Of a stretch of 64,000 nt of DNA, positions 1 to 17,619 are shown one piece after another (position 1 is the first letter of the stretch; each line of letters begins with the position of its first letter). The position numbers and the translations under genes are program-made. Below the pieces are notes generated by a model. It was given only the letters and a program-made list of their open reading frames with translations. It ran no database searches and was not told the DNA's origin. The stretch comes from Adineta vaga (Eukaryota > Rotifera), in the NCBI GenBank assembly GCA_021613535.1, contig CP075493.1, forward strand, positions 5,580,001 to 5,644,000, in the 5' to 3' direction.

Positions 1-34
1 GCTGTGGTTTCGCTAGATAGTAGACAGGGACAGT

Positions 35-94
<60 letters not shown>

Positions 95-96
95 AG

Positions 97-134
<38 letters not shown>

Positions 135-2336
135 ATTTGAATTTCTTCACGTTAACATTCAGAGCACTGGGCAGAAATCACTTTGCGTCAACACCAAGTT
201 TTCCGGCCAATCGCAAAGCTCTGTTTTAATTAGACAGTCGGATTCCCCTAGACGCAGCGAGTTCTAAGTTTGCTATTAAACGATGTCCGAAGTAATACGA
301 CCCGCAAGCGAACCGCATACCGTAGCAAAACGATTCCACAGCAAGACAAGCCACTAGTCCGAACGATCAGACACATTGCTGCATCCGAAAGCTCAGCTCC
401 AATAGCAAGTCTACTGCTTTATCATCAAGCCCGAACACCCTAGCACTTAGAGCCAATCGTTATCCCGAAGTTGCCGATCGATTTTGCCGACTTCCCTTGT
501 GCTACCTTGTTCTAATTGACTAGAGGCTTTTCACCTTGGAGACCTGATGCGGTTTAGAGTACAGATAAGTGCGAAATTGAATATCTCGCTCAAATTTTCA
601 AGGATCACAAATGATGCACCGAGGAAGTAGCAAGAACGGCTACTCTTTACCTTCATTTGAACCCTATCTCCAGTTGAACTGATTCCAGGGTCGTCTGATG
701 AAGTAACAAAGAAGAGAAAACTCTTTCCAGGACCACTTGTGATGTATTTGAGCTTGTTTGTGTTACCACATATGTTTGACACGAAATCAAACAATCTCCG
801 ACACTTAGTACAAGAATATTAACTTGTTTCCCTTTCGATTTGATGGAATATAAATATGATATGAATATAGATATTCCTCGTTCGGAACCCTCTTTCGAGC
901 GCATCTTAGGACTGACTGACCCATGTCCAATAGCTGTTCACATGGAACCTTTCTCCACGTCAGTCTTCAAAGTTCTCATTTGAATAGTTGCTACTACCAC
1001 TAAGATCTGTACATATGACTGCTCAAGCCACACTCACGTGTTAGCCTTCGACGCAACCATATCAACCGTCCTACTTGTTACGACATGATGTCCGTTAATG
1101 GCTTGTTGTATCGTAACAGTCAAGTATAAGAGGCTCGCTCGAGCGCCATCCATTTTTAGGACTAGTCGATTCGGCAGGTGAGTTGTTACACACTCCTTAA
1201 CGGATTCCGACTTCCATGGCCACCGTCCTGCTGTCTATATCGACCAACACCTTTTATGGTATCTGATGAGCGAGACCATCTGGCTCTTTATCTTGACGTT
1301 TTGTGCATCCAACAGCGCCAGTTCTGCTTACCAAAAATGGCCCACTTGGCACTCACATTCGCTGTTCATTCTCAATGAAGTAGAAAAATGAACTTCATAC
1401 CCATTTAAAGTTTGTCAATAGGTTGAGCGTATTTTACGCCCAATGCCTCTAAACATTCGCTTTACCGGATATAACTGTGAAAATTGAATGCCAGCTATCC
1501 TGAGGGAAACTTCGGACGGAACCAGCTACTAGATGGTTCGATTAGTCTTTCGCCCCTTAACGCATGTTTGACGATCGATTTGCACGTCAGAACCGCTACG
1601 AACTTCCACCAGGGTTTCCCCTGGCTTCATTCTACACACGTTAAGTTCACCATCTTTCGGGTCTCATTGCATATACTCTTACTAAGCTCTTTGCCAGCGG
1701 CAATAGAACCTGTCAGTGTTGCGTTCATTGTCATGATTTGCACCAGATGACAGAAATCACACTTCAAACATTGCAAGAATGTTCTTTACTTTCATTACGA
1801 GCAAGGCTTTTCATACAGCCGAACTCTTGCACATGCAGTGAACTCCTTAGACCGTGTTTCAAGACGGGTCGAATAACTCGGCATTCAAAACTCCTGTTGA
1901 CTTGCCGATTTCATTGACAGCCACAAAACATTAGGCATTGACAATGAATAAAACTAATATTGTTTAGATATTAGTTACTCATGTAACACAAACAATGCTC
2001 ATGGCGTGCCGTACTCGAAAGTACTGAAATCAAAGAACACGTCAGTTTACCTATAACGCCAAGTCGAATTTGTTATTTATGCAAGTCATATTTTTAACAC
2101 GACTAAAAGTCGCTACCAAAATAGACTGATTCGACTAGCTGTAATGTTATAGATCCAGGTTCAGTTAATACTTTGAAAATGCATCCGATTCTAGGCAAGA
2201 ACATATCAATGGACTGTTGAAGTTCCAAATCAACATGTATTACCATCATATAGAAATCGAATTGAATCCAAAGTAATCTGATGAATGCGGCCATTCGTTT
2301 TCTTCTGTACGGTTTTACGTACTATTTAACTCTCTC

Positions 2337-2387
<51 letters not shown>

Positions 2388-2735
2388 GTTATAATATTTA
2401 GCTTTGGAACAAGTTTACGTCCCACGTTGGCGTAGCAATCTCAAACTACGCTACTCGAAAGGTAGACAATGTACGGCACAGAACTATTCGTGATTATAGG
2501 ACTAGCACCTTCTATGGTTAAAGCCCTGATCAAAGGAACTCACACGAACAGGCACCATACAGTAGTTACCCCAAATGCTACAATGCATGTCAGAAGTAAA
2601 TCTAACACGCTTCAGCAATGAGCTTTTGCCGGTTCATTCGCCATTACTAAGGCAATCTCAGTTGATTTCTTTTCCTTTGCTTATTAATATGCTTAAGTTC
2701 AGCAAGTATTCTAATTTGACTTCAGCTTGAAATGT
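1..2735 (-). rRNA. 28S rRNA, 5' three-fifths (partial, runs off window start)
   Basis: The large-subunit rRNA is encoded on the minus strand. Its 5' start is placed near 2735, just before the conserved GCTGAACTTAAGCATATT motif (complement at about 2680-2710). The window start lies in the conserved core that reads, in sense, GTAGCCAAATGCCTCGTC (complement at about 75-93), so roughly the last kilobase of the 28S lies outside. The order 18S-5.8S-28S on the minus strand is canonical. No insertion element is visible in the part present. One unusual point is a two-base change at 95-96 in a motif that is nearly universal (see findings). The exact 5' end is estimated from homology, not mapped. ORFs in this interval are chance. 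Confidence 0.97.
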
Positions 2736-3024
2736 GAAAATAAATGGATAAGTATATATTACACACATATTTATGTTACAAAGTCATTCGATTGCATGTT
2801 GATTATCAGTAACATGGATATGATAAAGATTTCTCATGTTATGACAGTTCACACAATAAAATTCATTTGTGTATGTGTATAACTCCGTTTTATACGTATA
2901 CAACATTATATAGAAATCTATATAATGATATATGTTATATATGTCTTGCAAGCTAGATAAAGTAATATTATCGAACTTGCCAGCAATTCATTTAGAAAAT
3001 AAATGAATTTGATGTTATGTAAAC
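2736..3024 (-). other. ITS2 spacer
   Basis: This is the AT-rich spacer between 5.8S and 28S on the minus strand. It contains a short palindromic stretch around 2910-2945 (ATATAGAAATCTATAT and flanks) that would fold into a hairpin. Boundaries are inferred from the flanking rRNA ends. Confidence 0.85.
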
Positions 3025-3178
3025 AAGACTGAAGCAAATTTAGCCTCGACTAATGTCTTGGCTGCTAGATGCGTTCGAGTTATTCATGCTCAATGTGTCC
3101 TGCAATTCGCATTGCTTTCTCGCACTTTGCTGCGCTCTTCATCGAATAACGAGCCGAGTGATCCACCGTACAGAATTA
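3025..3178 (-). rRNA. 5.8S rRNA
   Basis: The minus strand contains the conserved GGTGGATCACTCGGCTCG block (complement at about 3150-3168), followed by the CGATGAAGA-GCGCAGC block and the GCGAATTGCAGGACACATTGA block. The length is about 154 nt, as expected. The 3' third is diverged. Ends are placed by homology to within several bases. Confidence 0.95.
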
Positions 3179-3397
3179 TTTTTTTTTTTTTCTGTATATG
3201 TATACAATTCGATTCATATTCAATGACAAACAACAATGATTTGTTGAATGGAAAAGTTTGAAACAAGTCACAGTTTTGAATATACTATGACTTGTTAGTT
3301 ACATAATGGTGCGACACAATCATCACACATGTAATATGTATGATGATCGTGCGAAGTTAGAAGTTTTGTTTATGATTGGAAATCAATCATAGAACGG
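3179..3397 (-). other. ITS1 spacer
   Basis: Short (about 220 nt) AT-rich spacer between 18S and 5.8S on the minus strand. It contains a poly-T run at 3179-3192 on the plus strand. Boundaries are inferred from the flanking rRNAs. Confidence 0.85.
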
Positions 3398-3543
3398 TAA
3401 TGATCCATACGCAGGTTCACCTACGAATACCTTGTTACGACTTTTACTTCCTCTAAATGATCCAGTTTGAGCATCTTTTCGATAAAAACCGAACGACCCG
3501 AGAGCCGCTCGGAAAACCAAGCCGAAGATCTCACTAAAACATT

Positions 3544-3578
<35 letters not shown>

Positions 3579-5211
3579 ACAGGGACATAATCAGCACATT
3601 CTGATGAAATAGTGCTTACTAGGAATTCCTCGTTGACGGAGAATAATTGCAAGCTCCGATCCCAGTCACGAAGAGAATTTCATGGTTACCCACTTCTGTC
3701 GAAGTAGGAAGAAACATTCTGAACTCTCCAGTGTAGCGCGCGTGCAGCCTCGGACATCTAAGGGCATCACAGACCTGTTATTGCTCCATTTCGTGTGGCT
3801 TAAAAAGTGCCACTTATCCTGCTAAGAAGTCTTGAAAAGTCCCTTCGAACTTTAGACTATTTAGTAAGCCGGAGTCTCGTTCGTTATCGAAATTAATCAG
3901 ACAAATCGCTCCACGAACTACGAACGACCATGCACCACCACCCACCTAATCAAGAAAGAGCTCTCAATCTGTCAATCCTAAAAGTGTCCTGGCCGAGTAA
4001 GGTTTCCCGTGTTGAGTCAAATTAGGCCACAGGCTCCACTTCTTGTGTGTCCTTCCGTCAATTCTTTTAAGTTTCAGCTTTGCAACCATACTTCCCCCGG
4101 AACCTAAAAACTTAGATTTCTCGAGATCCGCCAGATGAGTCATATAAATAACCGCATCTAAAAGACAGTTGGCAACGTTTATGGTTTGAACTAGGACGGT
4201 ATCTAATCGTCTTCGAACCTCAAACTTTCGTTCTTGATTAATGAAAACATTCTTGGCGAACGCCTTCGCTGCTGTTCGTCCTGTGGCGATCCAAGAATTT
4301 CACCTCTCACACCACAGTACGTACGCCCCCCTCTGATCCTATTAATCATTATCTCAATTTCTAAAACCAACGAAATAAAATCGAGATCTTATTTCATTAT
4401 TCCATGCAATATATATAGGCGAAAGCCTGCTTTTAGCACTCTAATTTTCTCAAAGTAAACGTTCTGGCAACTGACGACAATCGATAAAGATCATCGCCAG
4501 CCGTCCAGCAAATGAGGATCTGTTAACCAACATGGCCAGTTAGACCAGCTAGCAACAAATACCCGAAATTCAACTACGAGCTTTTTAAACACAGCAACTT
4601 TAGTTTTCCTTATTGGAGCTGGAATTACCGCGGCTGCTGGCACCAGACTTGCCCTCCAATTGTTAATCGATAACCTGTTTACAGTGTTCCCATTCCGATT
4701 GTCAGCCTAAATAAGACTAACATCGTTATTTCTCTTCACTACCTCCTCGTTTTGAGAGTGGGTAATTTGCGCGCCTGCTGCCTTCCTTGGAAGTGGTCGC
4801 CGTTTCTCAGGCGGCCTCTCCAGAACCAAACCCTGATTCTCTGTACTCGTTACAACCACGGTAGACATATAATGTACCGTCTAAAGTTGATAAGTCAGAC
4901 ACTTGAAAGATATGTCGTCGACACAAAGGTCATACGATCAACACAAAGTTATTTAGAGTCACCAACAAACAGTTCCGGTTAAAGAACTAGAAGGTTTTGA
5001 TCTAATAAAAGCATTCCGATATTACTACCGGAATTGTCGCATGTATTAGCCCAGGCTTTTCCTCGGTTATTCCATTTAGAATTTATGATCAAAGAAAGTT
5101 ATAGCTGATGTAATGAGCCGTACGCAGTTTCACCTTAAACCAGTTCATACTTAGACATGCATGGCTTAATCTTCAAGACAAAGGAAAGCCACCGACAAGA
5201 TCAATCGGAAA
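3398..5211 (-). rRNA. 18S rRNA, complete
   Basis: A full small-subunit rRNA of about 1,814 nt on the minus strand. The 3' end is recognised from GTCGTAACAAGG...GTGAACCTGC and the terminal GGATCATTA (complement at 3398-3440). Other landmarks are the universal CAGCAGCCGCGGTAATTCC motif (complement near 4621-4640) and ATTAAGCCATGCATGTCTAAG near the 5' end (complement at about 5150-5172). The first ~40 nt are unusually diverged: GATTGATCTTGTC replaces the usual GGTTGATCCTGCC, and the stretch before ATTAAGCC is different while keeping the same length. It is a single uninterrupted gene in this window. Confidence 0.97.
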
Positions 5212-8200
5212 GCTTCGTTATATATATATGCATATACAAGAAGATATGTATATGCTTTTTTTCACAACAAGTCAAATGAAATCACTTCATTATGACCAGT
5301 GTTTATAGTATAAATATTACATTTATATTCGTTGTTTCATCGAGACGAAACAAAACCAACCCACATCATAGGAATAAATTCATTCCTGTTTTTAATGCAA
5401 CTCATTTACAAGCATTCAAGCCCAAACTATCAACATATGACCAATTATTGAAAACTGATCAACAAGATGTTAGTTTATATATGTGTGTGCGTAAGTTGAA
5501 ACATTTTCAACCGCATTCACTTCTTTGCCATTCGTGATGCATTTTGTTTGCAATTAGTTCGTTTTTTTATATGATATTTGTATATGATCATGTGAAAAGT
5601 TGACGAAGCAGCTTCGACAAACTTTTTTTTTCATCATACACAATTTATTTCATACTGCTAAACAACTGTATCAACACAGTCATACTAGCCGAACCATCGC
5701 TTCATCACAACATCATCCTCGAGAAACTAGACCATTCTTGTGTCAGTCGAATCTGTACAAAAATTGTTATATCGGAATCGCGTACTACGAGTTTGCTTCA
5801 TATATAACTGAGGAATACGTCAATCCATCTGCTTATTCATTTTTTCATTCACCTACGTCGTTGTATTAACTCCATATGTAATACGAAGTAGACTAAATCG
5901 ATTTGCCAAATCCATTTTCTATTCAGCTATTTTATTGTAGCAACTTCATATATAATATGAGCTCGAGTTAATCTATTTGCTTGATCATCGTCGTGTCTTC
6001 GCGTATTTCTTTTTCTTTCTTTCAACTATATATTATATACTACGACTTGGCGACCGATTCGCTTATTCGTCTTCACACCCTTGTATATTTCTTTTCTTTC
6101 CTGTATACTGTACTATTCTATATTATATATGAAGAGTGGTCAATCGCTTTGCTTATTCGTCTTTGCATTTTTACCTATTTCTTTTCCTTTTCTTTAACCT
6201 CATATTATATATGAAATCCAGTCACTCCATTTGCTTACTCATACTTTTGGATTCAGTTATTTCTCTTACTTACTCTTCATCTTCATACGTAAAATCAAGT
6301 GAAATCAATCCATTTGCTAATTCATTGTCTTCAAATCATGTATTTCGTTTACGCGTTTTGCAACTTCATACTATATATGAAATCAAGTACATCTATTAAC
6401 TTACTCGTTTTCTTGTATTCAGCTAAAACTTTGGTTTTCTCTTCAATTTCATATCATATATAAAATCCAGTCAGTCGATTTACTTATTGATTCTTTCGTA
6501 TTCAGCTACATCTTCTCTCTCTGTTATCTTCATATAAAATATCAAACCGAGTCAATTCATTTGTCTGTTCATTTTCCTACATTTTCCTATTCGTTTTTTT
6601 CTCTGTCAATCAACATTATATCAAAAATAAAATTGAAGCAATTTATTTGCTAAATCGGTTTTCATCAATAAGCTAATTGATTTGTTTCAATTGTATACTT
6701 TGGATGAAATGATGTATTTTATTATGTCAGAGTAAGTATACGTATCTAGATTTCATACATATGACAGATAATAGAAGTCGTTCTCTTCTTCTCGTTAAAT
6801 AAGCCAAAAAAAAAGAAATAGTCACACAGTCAAGCATTGATTTGTTTTTCGAAATTTTACTTTTTTTTTTTTCGCACATCATATGTCTATTTTGATCTTC
6901 TTTCATTTGCAATTTATATAAATTCCGAAAGTAAGTAAAGTTATTTTCTTAACGTTCTCTCATTCATCGATTCATTTGATTCTTCGTTTCATTTATTTTG
7001 ATTTTAATTTTCAAATAGATAATACAATGAAACAAATCGATATCAAATCATTCGTTTTATTCTATTGCTGGTTATAGATGTCATTCGATGAAATATTCTT
7101 ATTTCATTCGATCGAGAAATGAATAAAATAATCGAATCGAATCGAATTTTCTTCATTCAATTCAATCACTTTCTTTAGTTTTTTTCTTATTCAATTTCAT
7201 TATATTTCTTTTCTTTTCACATATTCATTTGAAATATTTTATACTTCTATGTTTATCATCATACAATCGAGAAAATCTCTCTTCTATTCTTATTTCATGA
7301 TTTCATACATTCTCCAGATGATTACATATATATGAATAAAGTAGAACTATGGTATTTGTTTGTTAACTTGATTTCTTCTATAATATCAATCATAAAATTA
7401 GCATCTTTATGAGAAAAGATATGTTTTTCCATAAATCTTCATGGATTTGGTATTCAAGCATATTTTCTCCTTATTAATTTTATAAATATATATGACATTT
7501 CAATTTTGACATTTGTTTTATTTTCGTTTTCTATATCATATTCAATCAAAGATAATATATTCGTCATACACATTTAGCTGTTATATTCAATTGATATAGG
7601 TTTAACAAAATTTTAACATTCGATCTTCATTCTCATCATTTATCTACATGTATTTAGATCCTTATTTCATTTTACATGCTTGGTAAAATTCAAAATGACA
7701 TTTATTCATATGTGTATAGTTTACGAATCGAATTCCCTTCAAATGTTGAATATTTGTTCATTGTGAGAAAATATAAACTTTTCATATTCATTCATACAAG
7801 ATACTATTACTATACGATATGAAAGTTATTGAAAACGATTTTATATTGAGCAACAATCGATCAAGATGACACAACAGATCGATATTTATATCGTAGAAAT
7901 GTATAGAATGAGAATGAAAAGTTTCAACATATTTATTGGATGGATATGTTCGTGAACAAAATGCTACTTAATTTAGACGAAATTTTATGAAAATGACGTT
8001 GAAACATGTATGATTTTGGTTTTTCTATTTCATATCCTATGAATAGGAATTAATATAATCGAAAGCTACATGTCAACAATGTGTATAAGCGTATGGAGAA
8101 GAGAATTTTTAAATGATCTACTATCTATTTGTATACACCCTCAAGTAAACATCGAAAATCATTTGAATTCTTAGATACAAGATGTATGTTTTTATTTTTT

Positions 8201-9991
8201 GTTTGAAGATATCTATATTCATCTATGTTGTTAAATTATTGATAACAAGAGTAAATGAATTCGAATAGAATGAACATCAAACAGAAATGATATCTGTTAG
8301 TAATGATGATTTCATATCATATGTATTTTATAATATGACATGTGTCTATGATTTTGATTCATATGTACTACATATCTACATCTGTTGTTTGTATATTGTC
8401 GGCATATGCAATCAAGATGATTTTTCCATTGTTAAGATTTAATAAATAAAATGAAAAACGTAGAGAAACTGATTTTTAACATCTTAAGTTCGATTGAAAG
8501 AAGACATGAAAATGAACTATTGCAATGTGTTATTTACTGAATGTATGCGTTTTTCTTGATTAACAAAAGACTTCTCTTGACATGATATACTACTAGTTCG
8601 CGTTGTAGTCTTTTTTTCTTACAATTTATTCATATAATATTAATTCATTTGGATATTAGTCATACATAGAATAAAATATCAAATAGCTTTGAATAAAAGA
8701 TTCTTTCCTTTTCGTACATGAATGCATATATGTATGTGTTGGTATTGACAATGCAATGACTTATATTATTTCGATTTCGTTTGTGTTTCTATAAGACATA
8801 TTCATGAAATTGTGAAATTTAAAATGCAAATGTCGTCTATATAGAACTGAAGTCTATCGAATCAGCATTTCTATTTCATTATTCATATTGATAATGACGA
8901 TGGGATTAATGATATATGTAGTAAAGCTTCTGTTAATGAACACTTTTCTGTTGTAGACACTTTCTATTTGAATAGATATTCAGGTTTCTTAACCGGTTGT
9001 TGATGTAAATCGACCCTTCAAGATGAAAACTTGCTTACTCTGAACATTGTAAACTTTTTCTGATCCTTGCTGTATAAGCAAACCTTTGCCTAATGTACTT
9101 CGATAGAATAAACTCGTTCTCTTTTGTTCAAAAAGAAGGGTGTTTTGTGTAGTTGAAATTTTAGACGCTATTCAAATGAACGGGAATACGTTTTGAGCAG
9201 TTGGTATGATGAAACCGAACTTATTCGGCAACGTGTTTTGAAGAAAAACTAAACTGTTTCAGGAGTTCATTTTTAGGAATTTACTACTTTTATGGAACTA
9301 CCCTGAGCGGTGTGAAGATATTTTATGGAAGATAAGCCACTTCATTTCGTCTGATCAAATTTATGTTGGAATTAAATTTTGTTTCAAAAACTATTTGAAC
9401 AGTTAAGTTCTTTATAATGTACGTTTTAAACAGTTTATTAGTTGGGATCTAAAATCCAATTTTCCCAACTCTAAATAAAGACATTAGAAAATAAGCTACG
9501 CAATGCAATAATCAGAAAGCAAACTTAGAAAGATGAAAAAGAAATTTTTCTATTTTTTATTGCTTGTCACAGATATCAATATTAATAGATTATAGTATTC
9601 ATTATCATTTGTTTATGCTCATCATACATTATATACATAAATCTCGTTCAAAATGAAACCTTTATAAGATGTGCACCTCGTTTTATGAACTCCTTTTACG
9701 CGGTCCCGTTAGTATTCATTTTAGAGTGGTTTCACTATATGTTCAATATTAAGAAAGAGAACATTAAGGCAATCTCGATATGATGGACCGTAGATGGATA
9801 ATGATGAAGTGAAAGAAAATATCGTTTGTAACTTTGTCAAAATATATTCCGTTTTTTGTCATAAGGACGCCTACAGTTGTGTCTTTCTAACCATTATTTA
9901 TAGAGAAGTATTCGTAGGTGTTGGATTGGAGTGGACTATTATAAGTATTGCTTGAATATGCTGATACGGTAAACAATAGTGATATATAAAG
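5212..9991 (-). other. rDNA external spacer (5' ETS / IGS side of the unit)
   Basis: This very AT-rich interval lies upstream of the 18S with respect to minus-strand transcription, so the Pol I promoter and 5' ETS should lie here. I see no protein gene: ORFs are short, low in complexity and without splice-linked continuations. It includes the degenerate tandem repeat listed separately. From about 6.7 kb onward the sequence is poly-T/ATT-rich with no recognisable gene, and I cannot tell where rDNA spacer ends and ordinary intergenic DNA begins. No second 28S copy follows, so this is the edge of an array or an isolated unit. Confidence 0.6.
5780..6700. repeat. Degenerate ~82-bp tandem repeat, about 11 units, in the rDNA 5' spacer
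   Basis: A recurring module reads roughly TTCATAT-ATATATGAAAT-C-AGTCAATC-ATTTGCTTATTC followed by a T/C-rich tail (TATTTCTTTT). Anchors of the ATTTGCTTA-TC element occur near 5829, 5901, 5975, 6057, 6147, 6229, 6312, 6394, 6478, 6559 and 6645. The spacings are 72, 74, 82, 90, 82, 83, 82, 84, 81 and 86 bp. Units are clearly related but each differs at many positions, so this is an old array. Each unit contains a small palindrome (CATATnATATATGAA). Its location upstream of the 18S suggests 5' ETS or enhancer-type spacer repeats, but the function is not shown. Confidence 0.8.
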
Positions 9992-10363
9992 TCACTGATC
10001 GACGATCCTGCCCTATTCTTTTCAGATTCTTATTTTTCTTGACTTTCAGACAAGATTCTTGCTTGTAAAATATGATCTTACACAAAACGAGTAATCCGAC
10101 GGTCGGATCCTACAGGATCATGTCGGAAAAACCATCGGATTTTCAAGGGTCTGGCAGAATCTCAGTGGTTTGCGATACTTTCCGACATCCAACAACTTCC
10201 TGTCGGATTTCGATACTAAGGATTCCGACGACTTCCGATGAATTCTTGTCGGATCCGATGGGGTTAGTTTGGCCTGGGTGATTCTTTTACTTTCTTGTCG
10301 AAAAGAATCTTGTCTGGACACAAGAATTTGGAAAGAATGGGGCACAAGATCATCGATTAGTGA
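9992..10363. mobile_element. Candidate MITE / non-autonomous DNA transposon (about 370 bp)
   Basis: The interval is bounded by imperfect terminal inverted repeats of about 40 nt. The left arm starts CACTGATCGACGATC at 9993; the right arm, read on the minus strand from 10362, starts CACTAATCGATGATC. The arms continue in parallel through a block ending ATTCTT with a few mismatches and a 2-nt indel. A second, perfect 14-bp inverted repeat (CAGACAAGATTCTT at 10047-10060, complement at 10303-10316) lies inside. The core is less AT-rich than its surroundings and carries five TCCGA and five TCGGA motifs, so it is itself highly self-complementary. There is no coding capacity. I could not identify a clear target-site duplication, so family and exact ends are unresolved. 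Confidence 0.6.
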
Positions 10364-12036
10364 TGTTGCAGTAAGATTGACCCTTTCTTCTGAGTAATGA
10401 TGCTGAATATGTCTTACTGGAAATGACTGTGATACTGAGCTGTCTTTAATTTCAGGGAAATTTTTTGATGGAAGTAGGTATTTTTATTTAATTCAATTTT
10501 TATTTCGAAATAATTTGAAAATAAATACACATACAGTTAAGAAAAGTTGATCTGGAACATATCAAATTGATGACCGCTTTGGTTAAACGTTTGTAAGATA
10601 ATTATCTTCTACCAGGTAATCTACATAGTTGGTTGTAATGAATGTAATCTTCATCTGAACAGTTTTTTATGTATTCGTAGAAAATGCGATTCAAGTGAAA
10701 ATGGAGGATTTGAAGATCCCAACAAAGTTTCGAACAATTTGCAAGAATACTACAGTTTGTCTACTTTTGTCGCATTAGCTATAAACTATTATCAAGAACC
10801 TGCAGAGCGTAATGGAAGATTGTAAAACGAAGCAGTTGAAGTTTTCATCTTCTGATAGCAATGTGCCATAATAGCTCGCGTATTACGTATACATTGGATT
10901 ATTGTGATACATTATTTTTTTTATGGAGTTTGATTTTTGCTAAACCGATTGCTTTCTTTATGGATATCAACTGAAAGCCTGCCTTTCATAGAGATATATA
11001 GAAGAATTCATTACTTGCTGTTTGACCACATCTTTAACAGCATTTCATTGGTCTTGTCGATGATTTTTACCACTGTGAGCACAAACTTGCTGTTTTGTTT
11101 TGTAGTACTTGGCTACATGATTGTATTTAATACAGATATAGTAATGCGTCAGCTATAAAGTGCATCGAATCGACTTACAGATGAGTTTCAATTTGTTGCA
11201 TCACTAAATGTAACGTTGATAGTACGCATGGGTGTACTATCGTCTTATTTCGTTATAGTGTAGTGACGTTGGCATATTGAGTCCGACATTCTTTCGCATT
11301 ACATTAATTCGATCAATTTTCTTTACGAATGCAACTTTTTCCGTATTTTTAATACAGTGTATTGATTGTGAAATGAACATCTTTGCTGCAAGTACTGATA
11401 ATTCATCATTTATTAATCTATTGAATGATTTCACATTATAGCTGCATATAATGTGTATTCTTGTTCGGCTAATTTGAATATCATTTTATTTAATATGGCT
11501 CAGATATTGCTTGGAAATATCATCATTAATCTGTTGTTTATTCAATTTCATGTTCAAAAATGAGACGTACCAAGAAAAAATTTGCTTTCTATATTTCAGG
11601 AAAGAATCATCAACACTGTGCCTGAGGATGTGGTTGGAATGAGTGTTAGTTTATTCTTCAAATCGACTAATTCACATACACTTCGTTACCCACGTTTACA
11701 CTCTACTCATATCCTCCGGAGACAATATGGAGTGACATCATCGAAAGTGAATAAATTCTGTAAAATATGGCAAGTGCATATTCTATATCTCAACAAACAT
11801 GATGCAATGACATTGTAGTTCTTTCTAATTGACATTAATTTCGAAACATCATTTCTTTTATCATCTTCTGATGCAACAATATTTCACGTGACACCAAAAA
11901 GATACTTGCATTCGGCGTTCTCTATTTATCCTTGTAATCGTCCGTGAGAAAAAAAATAAATCTATTATCACTCTAGTTCGAAGAATGAGTACAAAACCAG
12001 AATCAAATAATAAAGTAGTAAAACCTTGAAAGATAA
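10364..12036. other. Intergenic, no gene recognised
   Basis: About 1.7 kb between the candidate MITE and the ABC transporter start. ORFs are short and start with non-ATG codons. A slightly GC-richer patch at 11,600-11,760 has a 78-codon open frame with no recognisable domain. The promoter of the transporter presumably lies in the last few hundred bases, but I see no clear TATA box. Confidence 0.6.
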
Positions 12037-17320
<5,284 letters not shown>

Positions 17321-17619
17321 TTCAGCTCAAATGAACATCAAATTTTATGCTTTTTTTTGTTATCTAACATGTATTTTGAATGTTCAAAAGAACTTATTAT
17401 AATACCCATTCATTTATGACTTTAATCTTTATTTATGTTCAACATTGCTACTAGCGCTACTTACTTATTGGTCTATAATCTTGAGTTTTATTGTTCTATT
17501 CTAGATCTAGATATAATTTTTTTCTCAGACAAACAGATTGATCAATTTAATAAGCACAATATTAAAGTAATAAATGAAAAGATTTTATCTTTTATTTAGA
17601 TACATAAAACATAATTCAG

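Noticed and set aside
1-2735. R2- or R9-type retroelement insertion in the 28S
   Set aside because: The conserved 28S core is continuous through the visible part; no inserted sequence or reverse-transcriptase ORF is present.
531-4982. Several ORFs of 60-90 codons across the first 5 kb
   Set aside because: They lie inside 28S and 18S rRNA on either strand and show no protein features.
5292-6912. Overlapping F/S/Y-rich ORFs upstream of the 18S
   Set aside because: They translate the degenerate ~82-bp spacer repeat and T/C-rich tracts; no splice-linked continuation.
10072-10345. Opposed ORFs inside the candidate MITE
   Set aside because: Both strands are open because the core is self-complementary; no transposase similarity.
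10937-11158. Hydrophobic 73-codon ORF (plus)
   Set aside because: Starts with TTG rather than ATG, lies in AT-rich DNA, and no exon structure or homology is apparent.
11582-11818. 78-codon plus-strand ORF in a GC-richer patch, considered as first exon of the transporter
   Set aside because: Starts with a non-ATG codon, and the transporter has its own ATG at 12037 with a matching N-terminus.
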